Below, in pieces: positions 1 to 8,607 of a stretch of 21,420 nt of DNA (positions are counted from its first letter, which is position 1; the number at the start of each line of letters is the position of its first letter). The DNA comes from Leadbetterella sp031420365. Its GTDB lineage: Bacteria; Bacteroidota; Bacteroidia; Cytophagales; Spirosomataceae. The DNA lies in NCBI GenBank assembly GCA_031420365.1, contig JANOMP010000302.1, positions 1 to 21,420 of the forward strand. Direction: 5' to 3'. Under the pieces are notes generated by a model. The model did no database searches, had not been told where the DNA came from, and saw only the letters and a list, made by a program, of their open reading frames with translations. A program made the position numbers and the translations under genes.

Positions 1-273
1 CACTCACAAAAAAAAATCCTCATGAAAATTTTTAAATTAATTATCTAGCTATTAGCAATTTAACTTGCTTAAAAATTTTCATACGGACGTTTTTGTGATT
101 AATGGAACAATGTTTATTTATTTTTTACTAAAAGATTTCACAAATGAATATTTCTCCACTCTAAATCCTGTAATGCCTCTTTTTTAAATTAATATTCAAT
201 CTGCCATAAATTAATATTCTGAAAATAGAACACCTATTCTTCAAAGAAATTGTGAAAAAGAAAAGTCAAAAAA
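1..273. other. Non-coding stretch downstream of nuoN
   Basis: No plausible reading frame is seen in this AT-rich stretch. It contains the inverted repeat at 4-98 and a short direct repeat, AAATTAATATTC, at 186-197 and 208-219. What lies to the left of the window is unknown. Confidence 0.6.
4..98. repeat. Large imperfect inverted repeat, possible terminator
   Basis: ATGAAAATTTTTAA at 22-35 is matched exactly by its reverse complement at 69-82. Outside this, TCACAAAAA at 4-12 is matched exactly by TTTTTGTGA at 90-98. The two matched blocks are separated by short unmatched segments of 9 and 7 bases, and the central loop is 33 bases (36-68). In the leftward (nuo) direction the inner stem is followed by GAGGA and a run of T residues, which is what an intrinsic terminator would look like, about 175 bases past the nuoN stop. 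The stem is AT-rich, so this could instead be the end of a small mobile repeat. The inverted repeat is seen directly; its role is inferred. Confidence 0.6.
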
Positions 274-1665
274 TTAAATTAGTCCTTTTAATAACTGAGG
301 AGCAATGCCAAGCAAAACAATTAATATACAACAAACAACTAAAACCATTTTAGTTAATATTGGAACTTCTATAGGGGCAAGGTTAGCATCAGCTTCGCCA
401 AAAGTAGCTCTGATTGGCTTAAAATAGTAATAAAGTGAAACTGTTGACATCACGACTGCTAAGACAATAATCCAAACAAAGCCTTTAGATGCAGCATCGT
501 TAAAGACAAAGAATTTTCCCCAAAATCCTGATGTAAGTGGAATTCCTGAAAGGGAAAGCATGGAGATAATTAAAATAACTGCCAATAAAGGATTTCGTTT
601 TAATAGCCCTTTAAAAACTATAATATTTTCATTAGGTCTTCCGTTTTCTATTTGATTAGCAGATACTACCATAAATACCCCAAACGCAGTAATAGTAGCT
701 AAAGCATAACTTGCAGAATAGAAACCTAAACTTGAGGAAGTATTTGAACCTAATCCAATTATACTAAAGAGCATAAATCCTGCTTGAGAAACACTCGAAA
801 ATGCCAACATCCGTTTAAAATTACTTTGAAATACCGCAGATACATTTCCTATTATCAAACTTAATGCAATTGATCCATACAATATGTTGGACCAAAATTG
901 ATATTCAAACCCAAAAGAAATGCTGATGATTCTATATAATGCAAAAAAACCAGCAGTCTTAACGATTGTTGCCATAAAAGCAGTGAAGATAGTTGGGGCA
1001 CCTTGATAAACGTCTGCTGTCCAAAAATGAAAAGGTGCGGCTGAAACCTTGAATAGTAAGCCGATTAGAAGCATTATCATACCTATCCAAAAGAAAATCT
1101 TTGCTTCTGGATAAGCTTTACTCATTGCTATTGTCCCGTTTATGTCAAAAGACCCGGTGCCACCGTATAGCATAGCAATACCAAATAATAAAATGCCAGT
1201 TGCAAAAGCCCCCATCAAAAAATATTTAATTGCCGCTTCATTCCCTCTTAAATTTCGTTTGTCGCTTCCGGTCAATACATAAAGTGCAACTGAAAGAATT
1301 TCCAAGCCCAAAAACAACATAATTAGATTTTGGAATGTAACCATTATTAATGCACCAACTAAAGACATTTGCATAATTGCATACAATTCGGCAGCGTGAG
1401 CATAGGTATCTTCAAACTGATTGGTGCTTAAAGCAATTATAAAAATAGCAGAAATAAGAATTATTGATTGAACAACGATGCCTATGTTATTTATTTCCAG
1501 CATCCCATTAAAATAAAGTCCTGGCTTATTCCAATCTAAAAATCCAACCGCTAATGCTGCAGTAAGAAAGAGTAAAGTTGCAGGCAAAAGCAAACTTTTA
1601 TTTTTAGCAAAACCTAAAAACAAAGTTAAGATTCCAGAAACAGATAAAAGAATGATAGGATACAT
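274..1665 (-). CDS. nuoN: NADH-quinone oxidoreductase subunit N
   Basis: Antiporter-like membrane subunit of respiratory complex I, which couples NADH:quinone electron transfer to proton pumping across the cytoplasmic membrane. The 463-residue product is almost entirely hydrophobic helices, of the usual length for NuoN. The proton-path residues expected in the proton-conducting membrane transporter family are visible: Glu122 in GLEILSVALYVLTG, Lys206 in the LLFKVSAAPFHFW signature, Lys236 in TIVKTAGFF, and Lys384 in GFWGKFFVF, the equivalent of the C-terminal half-channel lysine. It is the last gene of the leftward run nuoK-L-M-N and starts at an ATG 57 bases past the nuoM stop. No frameshift or missing key residue was seen. 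Confidence 0.96.
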   Translation of the reverse strand: MYPIILLSVSGILTLFLGFAKNKSLLLPATLLFLTAALAVGFLDWNKPGLYFNGMLEINNIGIVVQSIILISAIFIIALSTNQFEDTYAHAAELYAIMQMSLVGALIMVTFQNLIMLFLGLEILSVALYVLTGSDKRNLRGNEAAIKYFLMGAFATGILLFGIAMLYGGTGSFDINGTIAMSKAYPEAKIFFWIGMIMLLIGLLFKVSAAPFHFWTADVYQGAPTIFTAFMATIVKTAGFFALYRIISISFGFEYQFWSNILYGSIALSLIIGNVSAVFQSNFKRMLAFSSVSQAGFMLFSIIGLGSNTSSSLGFYSASYALATITAFGVFMVVSANQIENGRPNENIIVFKGLLKRNPLLAVILIISMLSLSGIPLTSGFWGKFFVFNDAASKGFVWIIVLAVVMSTVSLYYYFKPIRATFGEADANLAPIEVPILTKMVLVVCCILIVLLGIAPQLLKGLI

Positions 1666-1722
1666 ATAATCTATATTATAAAACTCAAAGTGCCCAATTG
1701 TCTTTGAATTAATTTTCTAATT

Positions 1723-3177
1723 TTATTTAATCGCCAAACTTAAACTTTCAACAAACGGCTTACTGATGTCCAAGATAATATTTGGAAACAAGCCTGTTAT
1801 CAAAATAATACTAATTATCGGAATTAAAACCCAAAGTTCAGCTTGTGATAAATCTTTAATTTCTGAATTTTTAGGATTTAAAGGACCAAACATAGTTTTT
1901 TGAAAAAATCTTAACATGTATACAGCCCCAAAAATTACACTTAATCCAGCCAATGAGCCAATTATTGCATTATAATCAAAAAGTGATTTAAGCATAAGGA
2001 ACTCGCCAACAAAACCATTTGTAAGAGGCAAGGCCACACTACCTAGCAAAATTATCATAAAAGCTACAGAAAGCATTGGTGCTTTTTGAGTAATGCCTCC
2101 TAGTGCACTTAAACTTCGACTACCAGTTCGTTCAAAAATTATTTTTGCAATAAAAAACAAACCAACTACATTAAATCCATGGGCAACCATTTGGAAAATT
2201 GCTCCTTGGATTCCAATCTGAGATTGGGTGAAAACCGCTCCTGCCATTATGCCCATGTGTGCAAATGAAGAATAAGCAATTAAACGTTTTATGCTATCTT
2301 GTTGAATGGCTATTATCGAACCATAAATAAGTCCAAATACCGCCAACATAATAATAACAAAAGCATATTTGGATACACCCAAAGGAGCAAAAGGAAGCAA
2401 TATCCGAATTAAGCCATAAACGCCCATTTTAGAAAGCAAGCCTGATAAAAGCATTGTAGCAGGGGTAGGAGATTCGCTATATGTATCAGGTAGCCAAGTG
2501 TGAAAAGGGAAAACAGGCATTTTTATACAAAATGCTAATAAAAATGCCCAAAACAAGAAATTCTGAATACTTTCTGGAAGGAGAGTAATTGTAGTTTTTA
2601 ATGAATCTATGTCAGAGGTTTGTGCTCTCATGTATAATAGTACAAAAGCTACCAGCATGAATAAACTTCCAAAAACAGTATAAACTAACATTTTGAAGGT
2701 AATCTTAGATGAATTCTCTCCTCCCCAAATATTTGAGATTAGATAAACAGGAATCAAGGCTATTTCGAAGAAAAAGTAAAATACAAAAATATCTTTGGCA
2801 GTAAAAACTCCAATAAGAGCCGCTTGTGCTAAAAACAACAAAGCATATAAGCGATTTTTATTCTCATATTTTACAGTTTTTATACTCAATGCTATTAGAG
2901 CAACTAAAGATGTACATAATAAAACCATTAAGGCACTAACCCCATCCCATCCTAAGTGAAAATTGATAGAAAAGTCATTCACCCAAGATTTATTAAAATC
3001 CAAAAGGCTTGATTTTGGGTTTTTTAAATATGTATTTAATCCCCAAATACTAAATGCAAATTCAGCTAAGCCAAAAATAGCAGCTAGAAAGGAAACATTT
3101 TTAGATTTACCGACATTGGTAAGTAACAAAAGTAAACCTGCTAAAATAGGAAATATCAAAAGTAAAAGCGTAATCAT
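1723..3177 (-). CDS. nuoM: NADH-quinone oxidoreductase subunit M
   Basis: Second antiporter-like proton-pumping subunit of complex I in the cytoplasmic membrane. From the ATG at 3177 the product is 484 residues beginning MITLLLLIFP, the usual NuoM start. The frame stays open to a TTG at 3216 inside the end of nuoL, but the extra 13 residues are charged and unlike NuoM N-termini, so the ATG is preferred. Key residues in this numbering are Glu138 in FFFEIALIPVYL, Lys219 in CIKMPVFPFHTWLPD followed by YSESPTP, and Lys250 in LLSKMGVYGL. The start lies 28 bases after the nuoL stop, so co-transcription and possibly translational coupling with nuoL are likely. Confidence 0.95.
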   Translation of the reverse strand: MITLLLLIFPILAGLLLLLTNVGKSKNVSFLAAIFGLAEFAFSIWGLNTYLKNPKSSLLDFNKSWVNDFSINFHLGWDGVSALMVLLCTSLVALIALSIKTVKYENKNRLYALLFLAQAALIGVFTAKDIFVFYFFFEIALIPVYLISNIWGGENSSKITFKMLVYTVFGSLFMLVAFVLLYMRAQTSDIDSLKTTITLLPESIQNFLFWAFLLAFCIKMPVFPFHTWLPDTYSESPTPATMLLSGLLSKMGVYGLIRILLPFAPLGVSKYAFVIIMLAVFGLIYGSIIAIQQDSIKRLIAYSSFAHMGIMAGAVFTQSQIGIQGAIFQMVAHGFNVVGLFFIAKIIFERTGSRSLSALGGITQKAPMLSVAFMIILLGSVALPLTNGFVGEFLMLKSLFDYNAIIGSLAGLSVIFGAVYMLRFFQKTMFGPLNPKNSEIKDLSQAELWVLIPIISIILITGLFPNIILDISKPFVESLSLAIK

Positions 3178-3205
3178 ATTTGGCTTTTCTAAGTTTTTAA
3201 AAATT

Positions 3206-5143
3206 TTATTTAACAACGGCTTTTAATGCCTCAAACAAATAGGGAACGAAGCCTAATCCCATCACTAAAATTATCCCAATAGTGATAAAAAACAAGTAAG
3301 TTCCTGTACCACCCACCTGCATTTTTCTCAAAATGTCACTTGCACCTATTACGCCTTTTCCAATTCCATTTATAGCTCCATCTATTACTATAGTATCGAA
3401 AAAAGTGCCTAATAGCTGAGATAACGATTTAATTGGATTAACAAAGACTTTTTGATAGATTTCATCAACATAATATTTTTCATAAACCACTTTTTGTAGT
3501 CCAGCCATCTCAGAATCTTCCGCTGGAACGTTTTTGCCATTTCCGAAAGCAAAGTAGGAGATTGCAAGTGCTAATAAAGCTACAGCAACTGAAACTCCCA
3601 TTAATATCCATTCTGTTGAATGAGAAATATTAATTTCTCCAAAAGCTTTATTCACTGATCTAGATCCTTCGTAAATTGGACTTAGGAATTCATTGAGTCG
3701 GTGAGAAAAATGGAAAATTTCTGGAATTCCAATAAGGCCTCCAACAATTGAAAACCCAGCCAACACCATTAATGGAATAGTCATGCTGAAAGGAGATTCA
3801 TGTAAATGATGTTCTTGTTGTTTGCTCCCCCTAAAATTACCTGTAAAAGTTACAAAAAATAATCGAAACATATAAAAAGATGTCATGAATGAGCCAATAA
3901 GAGCTAAAGCCCACATTATTTTATTGTGCTCAAAGACATGTGAAAGGATTTCATCTTTAGAGAAAAATCCAGAAAATGGTGGTATTCCACTTATAGCTAT
4001 TGTTCCAATTAAAAAAGTAATGGCTGTAATTTTAATTTTCCCCCAAAGGCCACCCATTTTTCGAATATCTTGTTCATCACCCATTGCATGTATCACACTA
4101 CCCGCAGCTAAAAATAGAAGAGCCTTAAAAAATGCATGGGTAATAACATGAAATAGACCGGAAGAATAGGACATAACTCCTAAACCTAAAAACATATAGC
4201 CTAATTGGCTAACGGTAGAATAAGCCAAAACTTTTTTGATATCGTTTTGAAACAAGCCAATGGAAGCCCCCAACAAAGCAGTAGCTACACCAATCCAAGC
4301 AACAAATTCTAAGGTAAAGGGTGAAAGAGTATATAAAACGTTAGAACGAACAATCATATAAATCCCAGAAGTAACCATAGTAGCTGCATGTATTAAAGCA
4401 GAAACGGGTGTTGGGCCGGCCATTGCATCTGGTAACCATGTGAAAAGAGGAATTTGAGCTGATTTTCCCATTGCTCCAATAAATAGAAATAAGGTAATAG
4501 CCACAATGCTTGGACTTCCCAATTCAAAAGATTTGGCTTTTTCAAAAACTTCTAAATATTCTATTGTTCCAAAACTCTGAAAAATTAAGAAAATGCCAAT
4601 CAAGAAACCCAAATCACCAACTCGGTTCATTATGAAAGCTTTCCTAGCAGCATCGCCAAAGTTTGAATTTTTATTCCAAAAACCAATTAATAAGAAAGAA
4701 CACAAACCAACCCCTTCCCAACCGATAAACATCATCAAGTAATTGGAACCCATCACTAAAATGAGCATTGAAAACAAGAAAAGATTGAGATAGGAGAAAA
4801 ACTTGCCATAGCCTTCATCATGGCTCATATATCCAGCAGAATACAGATGAATTAATGTACCTACACCCGTAATTACAAATAACATTATGAACGTCAACTG
4901 GTCTATTTGAAAAGCAAAATTTATATGTAGGCTTCCTACACTAATCCAATCAAAAAGTTTTATCACCGTGGGTTCAGGATTATTGCCTGTTTGTAAATAA
5001 ACTATAAGCACCAAAACAAATGAGGTAAAAGATGCCCCAGTGCCAATCAGTGGCACCAAGGCTTTAGGAATTTTACTAAAGCCTAAACCATTAATTAAAA
5101 AACCGATAAAGGGAATTAGAGGAATTAGAGCTATTAATGACAT
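3206..5143 (-). CDS. nuoL: NADH-quinone oxidoreductase subunit L
   Basis: Distal antiporter-like subunit of complex I, which carries the long lateral amphipathic helix along the membrane arm. The 645-residue product has the normal NuoL length. Conserved features seen are Glu143 in FIGWEGVGLCSF, Lys227 in GAMGKSAQIPLFTWLPDAM, and the AGPTPVSALIHAATM signature just after it. The C-terminal roughly 100 residues contain a soluble charged stretch and a final hydrophobic segment, as expected for the lateral helix and its anchor. It starts 24 bases after nuoK stops, within the same leftward operon. The ATG at 5143, giving MSLIALIPLIPF, matches family N-termini. Confidence 0.96.
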   Translation of the reverse strand: MSLIALIPLIPFIGFLINGLGFSKIPKALVPLIGTGASFTSFVLVLIVYLQTGNNPEPTVIKLFDWISVGSLHINFAFQIDQLTFIMLFVITGVGTLIHLYSAGYMSHDEGYGKFFSYLNLFLFSMLILVMGSNYLMMFIGWEGVGLCSFLLIGFWNKNSNFGDAARKAFIMNRVGDLGFLIGIFLIFQSFGTIEYLEVFEKAKSFELGSPSIVAITLFLFIGAMGKSAQIPLFTWLPDAMAGPTPVSALIHAATMVTSGIYMIVRSNVLYTLSPFTLEFVAWIGVATALLGASIGLFQNDIKKVLAYSTVSQLGYMFLGLGVMSYSSGLFHVITHAFFKALLFLAAGSVIHAMGDEQDIRKMGGLWGKIKITAITFLIGTIAISGIPPFSGFFSKDEILSHVFEHNKIMWALALIGSFMTSFYMFRLFFVTFTGNFRGSKQQEHHLHESPFSMTIPLMVLAGFSIVGGLIGIPEIFHFSHRLNEFLSPIYEGSRSVNKAFGEINISHSTEWILMGVSVAVALLALAISYFAFGNGKNVPAEDSEMAGLQKVVYEKYYVDEIYQKVFVNPIKSLSQLLGTFFDTIVIDGAINGIGKGVIGASDILRKMQVGGTGTYLFFITIGIILVMGLGFVPYLFEALKAVVK

Positions 5144-5167
5144 AAATAAAGTTTTATTGATTTAGAT

Positions 5168-5512
5168 TTATCCTCTAAGTTTATTTAAAAGACCAATGTC
5201 TATAGTTCTGATGTTTCTATAAATCATAACAATTATTGCTAATCCTACAGCAACTTCTGCGGCGGCTACAGCCATAATAAAGAAAACAAAAACTTGACCG
5301 TTTGGGTCTGATTTGTAAGAAGAAAAAGCAATTAAAAGCAGATTTACCGCATTTAGCATAAGCTCTATAGACATAAAAATAATAATTGCATTGCGCCTAA
5401 TTAAAACTCCAATTATGCCAATAACAAACAACATAGTGGCTAATAAAACATAGTTTACTAGTTGCACTTGCATAAAAACATTTGGGACTCTGTCTAAGGT
5501 ATTTTCAAGCAT
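5168..5512 (-). CDS. nuoK: NADH-quinone oxidoreductase subunit K
   Basis: Small three-helix membrane subunit of complex I. The two buried glutamates of the family are present as Glu50 in FMSIELMLNAVN and Glu86 in AVAAAEVAVGLA, exactly 36 residues apart as in E. coli (Glu36 and Glu72). The family is usually about 100 residues, while this frame gives 114 from the ATG at 5512. An internal ATG at 5473 gives 101 residues and puts the glutamates at 37 and 73, so it is a serious alternative start. It is the first nuo gene of the run. nuoJ would normally precede it, but an exonuclease gene on the same strand ends 76 bases upstream. Confidence 0.93.
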   Translation of the reverse strand: MLENTLDRVPNVFMQVQLVNYVLLATMLFVIGIIGVLIRRNAIIIFMSIELMLNAVNLLLIAFSSYKSDPNGQVFVFFIMAVAAAEVAVGLAIIVMIYRNIRTIDIGLLNKLRG

Positions 5513-5588
5513 TATACTTTGAAAGATTATCTAAATTTTGACAAAATTAAAACTATTCAACAAAAAAACCTTCAAAAATAATAAAATG

Positions 5589-6401
5589 TTACTTTCTCAT
5601 TTTAAGTTTTATTTCTGTCAGCTTTCTTTTTGTGTCTAAAGGAAAATCATTATTAATAATCCAATCATAATATTGAGGCTCTCTTGTTAATACATCTTCT
5701 ACTTTTTTCCCAGCATTTTTTCCAAAGTTAAAAACTATTTCGCCTTTCGAATTCAGTGTCATTCTTTGAGCAAAATCTACTAAATTCTTTGAACTCAATT
5801 TATGTAAAGCTTCAATATCATTTTGAATTGGTTCATATTCTTCACCTTTTTCATTTTTCATTTTCACTCCTTCATATTTTTCAACTTGTGCACATACTAC
5901 AGCAAGAGTTGCTAAGGTATCCGCTTCTGCACTATGAGCGTTTTCAAGAGATTTTCCACAATAAAATTTGTAAGCAGCAACTAAAGTTCGTGGCTCCATC
6001 ATATGAAAAATACGCTGAGCATCAACAAATCTTCGATTTTTTACATCAAAAGTATCGTTATCAACTCTTAAAAATTCTTCAACCAGCATTGGAATATCAA
6101 AGCGATTGCTATTAAATCCTGCCAAGTCGCAACCTTCTAAAAAGTGAGCTAACGATTTGGCTAATTGCTTAAAACTAGGTTCGTCTATTACATCTTCATC
6201 ATAAATACCGTGAATTAGACTAGATTCCAATGGAATAGCCATATTGGGATTAACGCGCTTGGTCTTTAATTCAACACTACCATCCACATTTGCTTTGGCA
6301 ATTGAAATTTCAACAATTCTATCTTTCGAAATATTAATTCCTGTAGTTTCAAGGTCAATAAATGCAATTGGTTTTTTAAGCTTTAATGTATGAGTTGTCA
6401 T
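5589..6401 (-). CDS. DEDDh 3'-5' exonuclease, ExoX-like
   Basis: Predicted cytoplasmic single-strand 3'-5' DNA exonuclease of the DnaQ/RNase T fold. All catalytic motifs are present: ExoI DLETTG with Asp16 and Glu18, ExoII GFNSNRFD with Asp102, and ExoIII HSAEAD with His156 and Asp161, which makes it the DEDDh type with two-metal catalysis. Residues about 215-265 contain FNFGKNAGKK followed by a YYDWIINNDFP segment. This resembles the C-terminal domain of exonuclease X, so the 270-residue two-domain layout argues for an ExoX-like repair or proofreading nuclease rather than the polymerase III epsilon subunit alone. It is on the nuoK strand, 76 bases upstream of nuoK, and could be co-transcribed with nuoKLMN. 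The exact biological substrate cannot be told from sequence. Confidence 0.85.
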   Translation of the reverse strand: MTTHTLKLKKPIAFIDLETTGINISKDRIVEISIAKANVDGSVELKTKRVNPNMAIPLESSLIHGIYDEDVIDEPSFKQLAKSLAHFLEGCDLAGFNSNRFDIPMLVEEFLRVDNDTFDVKNRRFVDAQRIFHMMEPRTLVAAYKFYCGKSLENAHSAEADTLATLAVVCAQVEKYEGVKMKNEKGEEYEPIQNDIEALHKLSSKNLVDFAQRMTLNSKGEIVFNFGKNAGKKVEDVLTREPQYYDWIINNDFPLDTKRKLTEIKLKMRK

Positions 6402-6556
6402 TTATTGGTATTTATTCAAAATATGATTTATTTTAAAATATTGCACAAAAATAGGAAATCATTTTAAGAAAAACTTTGTTTTTCGAAAGTGAAAAATTAT
6501 ACAGAAATAAAATTTAGGGCAAAGTCGAATAATTTTTTGTGCATATAGTTGAAAAT

Positions 6557-7888
6557 TTATAGCACTTCTAAAGCCGCTCTTTCTCCCGCTCTTATAGCTC
6601 CTTCAATATATCCGTTCCAAATCTCTGAAGTCTCGGTGCCTGCCCAATGAATATTGAAATATGGTTTTCTAAGTTCTTCGCCTAGACTTGTCCATACACC
6701 AGAAGGAAAAACAGCTGCATAGCAGCCTCCAGAAAACTCTTCTAAAGCCCAAGAATGGTCTAAATACTCCAGCGGGGTCTTAGCCTTTTCACCAAATAAT
6801 GTTGAAAATGATAGTAATATTGATGATTTGCGTTCTTCAAAATTTAAAGTTGAAAATTCTTTTGCTTTGTTAGCCAAAACAAAGCCCATCAAAATGCCTA
6901 TTGAGCCATCTTCAGGAGAATTGTCAAAAACCACCGAAGTGTAACCATTATTGGTTACTGCTAATCCATTTAGTCCATTTTCTCTCCAAAATGGTTTTTC
7001 ATAAATGGCAAAAGTTTTGGTAACTATACCCATCGGCAATCGTTGCAATAGTTGCGTTCTTTTTGCGCTTAACTGGGGTGAAAAAGTTATTTTTTGTTGG
7101 ACTATTGGTGGAATAGCTACAATTACTTTGTAAGCTTCGAATTCAAAATTATCTCCAAGAATTTTTATCTTTTCTTTTTCTTGCTTGATTATTTTTACTG
7201 TATGGTTTAAAAAAATGTGATCCTGGATTTCGTGAGCGAGTTGGAGGGCAGGTTTCATAGCTCCACCATAAACACGATCTTGTTGAGCACCGTTTTTTAT
7301 ATTCATTAAACGGTCTAAATCGCCGCCAGACTTTATATAAAATAAGGCATGCAAAAATGAAATTTCGCAAGGTTCCGCAGCCCAAATAGTTTCGCAAGCA
7401 ATTTTAAATAATTCTTTTGAAGTTTTAAAATACATGTTTTGGTTAATCCATGTTGCCAATGTCATCTCATCCCACTTTTGTGCATTTTTATTTTCCCATG
7501 GTGCCAGAAGGTTTATTTTTTTAGATAATCTATTTATTTTTTTAATAGTAAAATCTAAATCTAACAATGGGCCGATGGGTAAAGGTGGAATTAAGCCTTT
7601 GTAACTTTTTAGTTTTTTATCAATCCAAATTCTACTTTTTCCTGAGTCGTAAGTAGGGAAAGTGCGTAAACTATATTTTTTAATTAACTCATAAAATTTG
7701 TCTTGGCTTGGCCCGACCCATGCACCCCCAAGGTCTAAATAGGAGCCATCAGCTCTAATTTCGGTAAATACTCTACCTCCAACTCGATCTCTCGCTTCTA
7801 AAACTAATACCTTTTTGTTATGGTCAACTAATTTTTTAGCTGCAGTTAATCCAGAATAGCCTGCACCTACAACGATTACATCGTACAT
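6557..7888 (-). CDS. Flavin monoamine oxidase family protein
   Basis: Predicted FAD-dependent amine oxidase that oxidises an amine to an imine and reduces oxygen to peroxide. The 443-residue product opens with the dinucleotide-binding GAGYSG motif (residues 8-13), then EARDRVGGR (31-39) and a GGAWVGPSQ segment (54-62). The C-terminus has HWAGTETSEIWNGYIEG (414-430). The segment SGGCYAAVFPSG (386-397) aligns with the human MAO SGGCYTTYFPPG region, so Cys389 corresponds to the cysteine that binds FAD covalently, and Tyr390 and Tyr427 to the aromatic cage. There is no signal peptide and no C-terminal membrane anchor, so a soluble cytoplasmic enzyme is likely. It is transcribed alone, divergent from the next gene. 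The substrate is unknown. Confidence 0.88.
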   Translation of the reverse strand: MYDVIVVGAGYSGLTAAKKLVDHNKKVLVLEARDRVGGRVFTEIRADGSYLDLGGAWVGPSQDKFYELIKKYSLRTFPTYDSGKSRIWIDKKLKSYKGLIPPLPIGPLLDLDFTIKKINRLSKKINLLAPWENKNAQKWDEMTLATWINQNMYFKTSKELFKIACETIWAAEPCEISFLHALFYIKSGGDLDRLMNIKNGAQQDRVYGGAMKPALQLAHEIQDHIFLNHTVKIIKQEKEKIKILGDNFEFEAYKVIVAIPPIVQQKITFSPQLSAKRTQLLQRLPMGIVTKTFAIYEKPFWRENGLNGLAVTNNGYTSVVFDNSPEDGSIGILMGFVLANKAKEFSTLNFEERKSSILLSFSTLFGEKAKTPLEYLDHSWALEEFSGGCYAAVFPSGVWTSLGEELRKPYFNIHWAGTETSEIWNGYIEGAIRAGERAALEVL

Positions 7889-8002
7889 TGCTAGGAAAAT
7901 TTAATTTGGTATTTTTACTAATTATTATAGTAAATCTAAACAATTAAATTTATTAAGAATTTTTTTTGATTAAGTTTTGTTAAATTAAAAAATCAAATTA
8001 AG

Positions 8003-8497
8003 TTGTTTATTACTTTTGAAAATATTTGTTCGGACGCTAGAATTTGGATATATCAATCTACCATTGAGCTAAACAAGGAACAAGTTTTGGGAATATCTGG
8101 ATTTCTAGTTTCGAATATAGAAGAATGGTCTTCGCATGGAGCACCAATAAAAGGTTCCTTTTCGTTTTACTATAATAGATTTTTAATTATTGCGGCTGAC
8201 ACCAATTTTAATGCCACAAGTGGATGCTCAATTGACACTTCCTCAAGATGGATAAAACAAATTAATTCTGATTTTAACTTGGACTTTTTCGATCGTTCCC
8301 AAGGTTATTTGGAGAATGAAGAGTTAAAGTTTTTCCCAATTCTTCAAGCCAGAAAATATATTTCCTCTGGAATAATAAGTTCAGATACGATTATTTTAAA
8401 TAATCAGATTTCTAAAAAATGTGATTTGGATGTAAACTGGAAAATTAAGGCTTCAGAAAGTATTTTTAAAAGGTATTTTCAAAATGCTTTGGCTTAA
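8003..8497 (+). CDS. Conserved Bacteroidota protein, function unknown
   Basis: A 164-residue soluble protein of a family common in Bacteroidota. I recognise the N-terminal pattern ARIWIYQS (residues 13-20), an EWSSHGAPIKGSF segment, YNRFLIIAAD, and GCSIDTSSRWI. Homologues are often labelled 'ABC transporter ATPase', but no Walker A, signature LSGGQ or Walker B motif is visible here, so that name should not be used. The start is TTG at 8003. There is no methionine codon anywhere else in the frame, and the N-terminus MFITFEN matches the family layout, so the TTG start is well supported. It is monocistronic: divergent from the amine oxidase gene and closed by a terminator overlapping its stop codon. 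The function is not known. Confidence 0.8.
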   Translation: MFITFENICSDARIWIYQSTIELNKEQVLGISGFLVSNIEEWSSHGAPIKGSFSFYYNRFLIIAADTNFNATSGCSIDTSSRWIKQINSDFNLDFFDRSQGYLENEELKFFPILQARKYISSGIISSDTIILNNQISKKCDLDVNWKIKASESIFKRYFQNALA

Positions 8498-8514
8498 AAA
8501 GTTTTTAAGCTTTT
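8492..8514 (+). terminator. Intrinsic terminator overlapping a stop codon
   Basis: GCTTAAAAA (8492-8500) and TTTTTAAGC (8502-8510) are perfect inverted copies around one base, followed by TTTT. The TAA stop codon of the preceding gene (8495-8497) lies inside the left arm. Confidence 0.7.
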
Positions 8515-8518
8515 AAAT

Positions 8519-8552
8519 ATTAAATTTTATTGGTATCCGACTAAAATTTAAT
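8519..8552. repeat. Perfect 11-bp inverted repeat
   Basis: ATTAAATTTTA (8519-8529) is matched by TAAAATTTAAT (8542-8552) across a 12-base spacer that includes GGTATCCG. It lies just after the terminator hairpin and before the GC-rich island, so it may mark the island's edge or simply be an AT-rich secondary structure. Confidence 0.45.
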
Positions 8553-8607
8553 TCGCCCAAAAATACTGCATAAAAGTACTTATGAGGCACATTTATTCAG
8601 ATTCTTA

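Noticed and set aside
3178..3216. N-terminal extension of NuoM to a TTG at 3216
   Set aside because: It overlaps nuoL, adds charged residues that NuoM proteins lack, and an ATG at 3177 gives the family N-terminus.
5756..6115. Plus-strand frame of 119 codons inside the exonuclease gene
   Set aside because: It lies antisense to a gene with all catalytic motifs intact, and its Leu/His/Phe/Gln-rich content is a mirror artefact.
7149..7397. Second minus-strand frame within the amine oxidase gene
   Set aside because: It is nested in a well-supported gene in another frame, with no domain.
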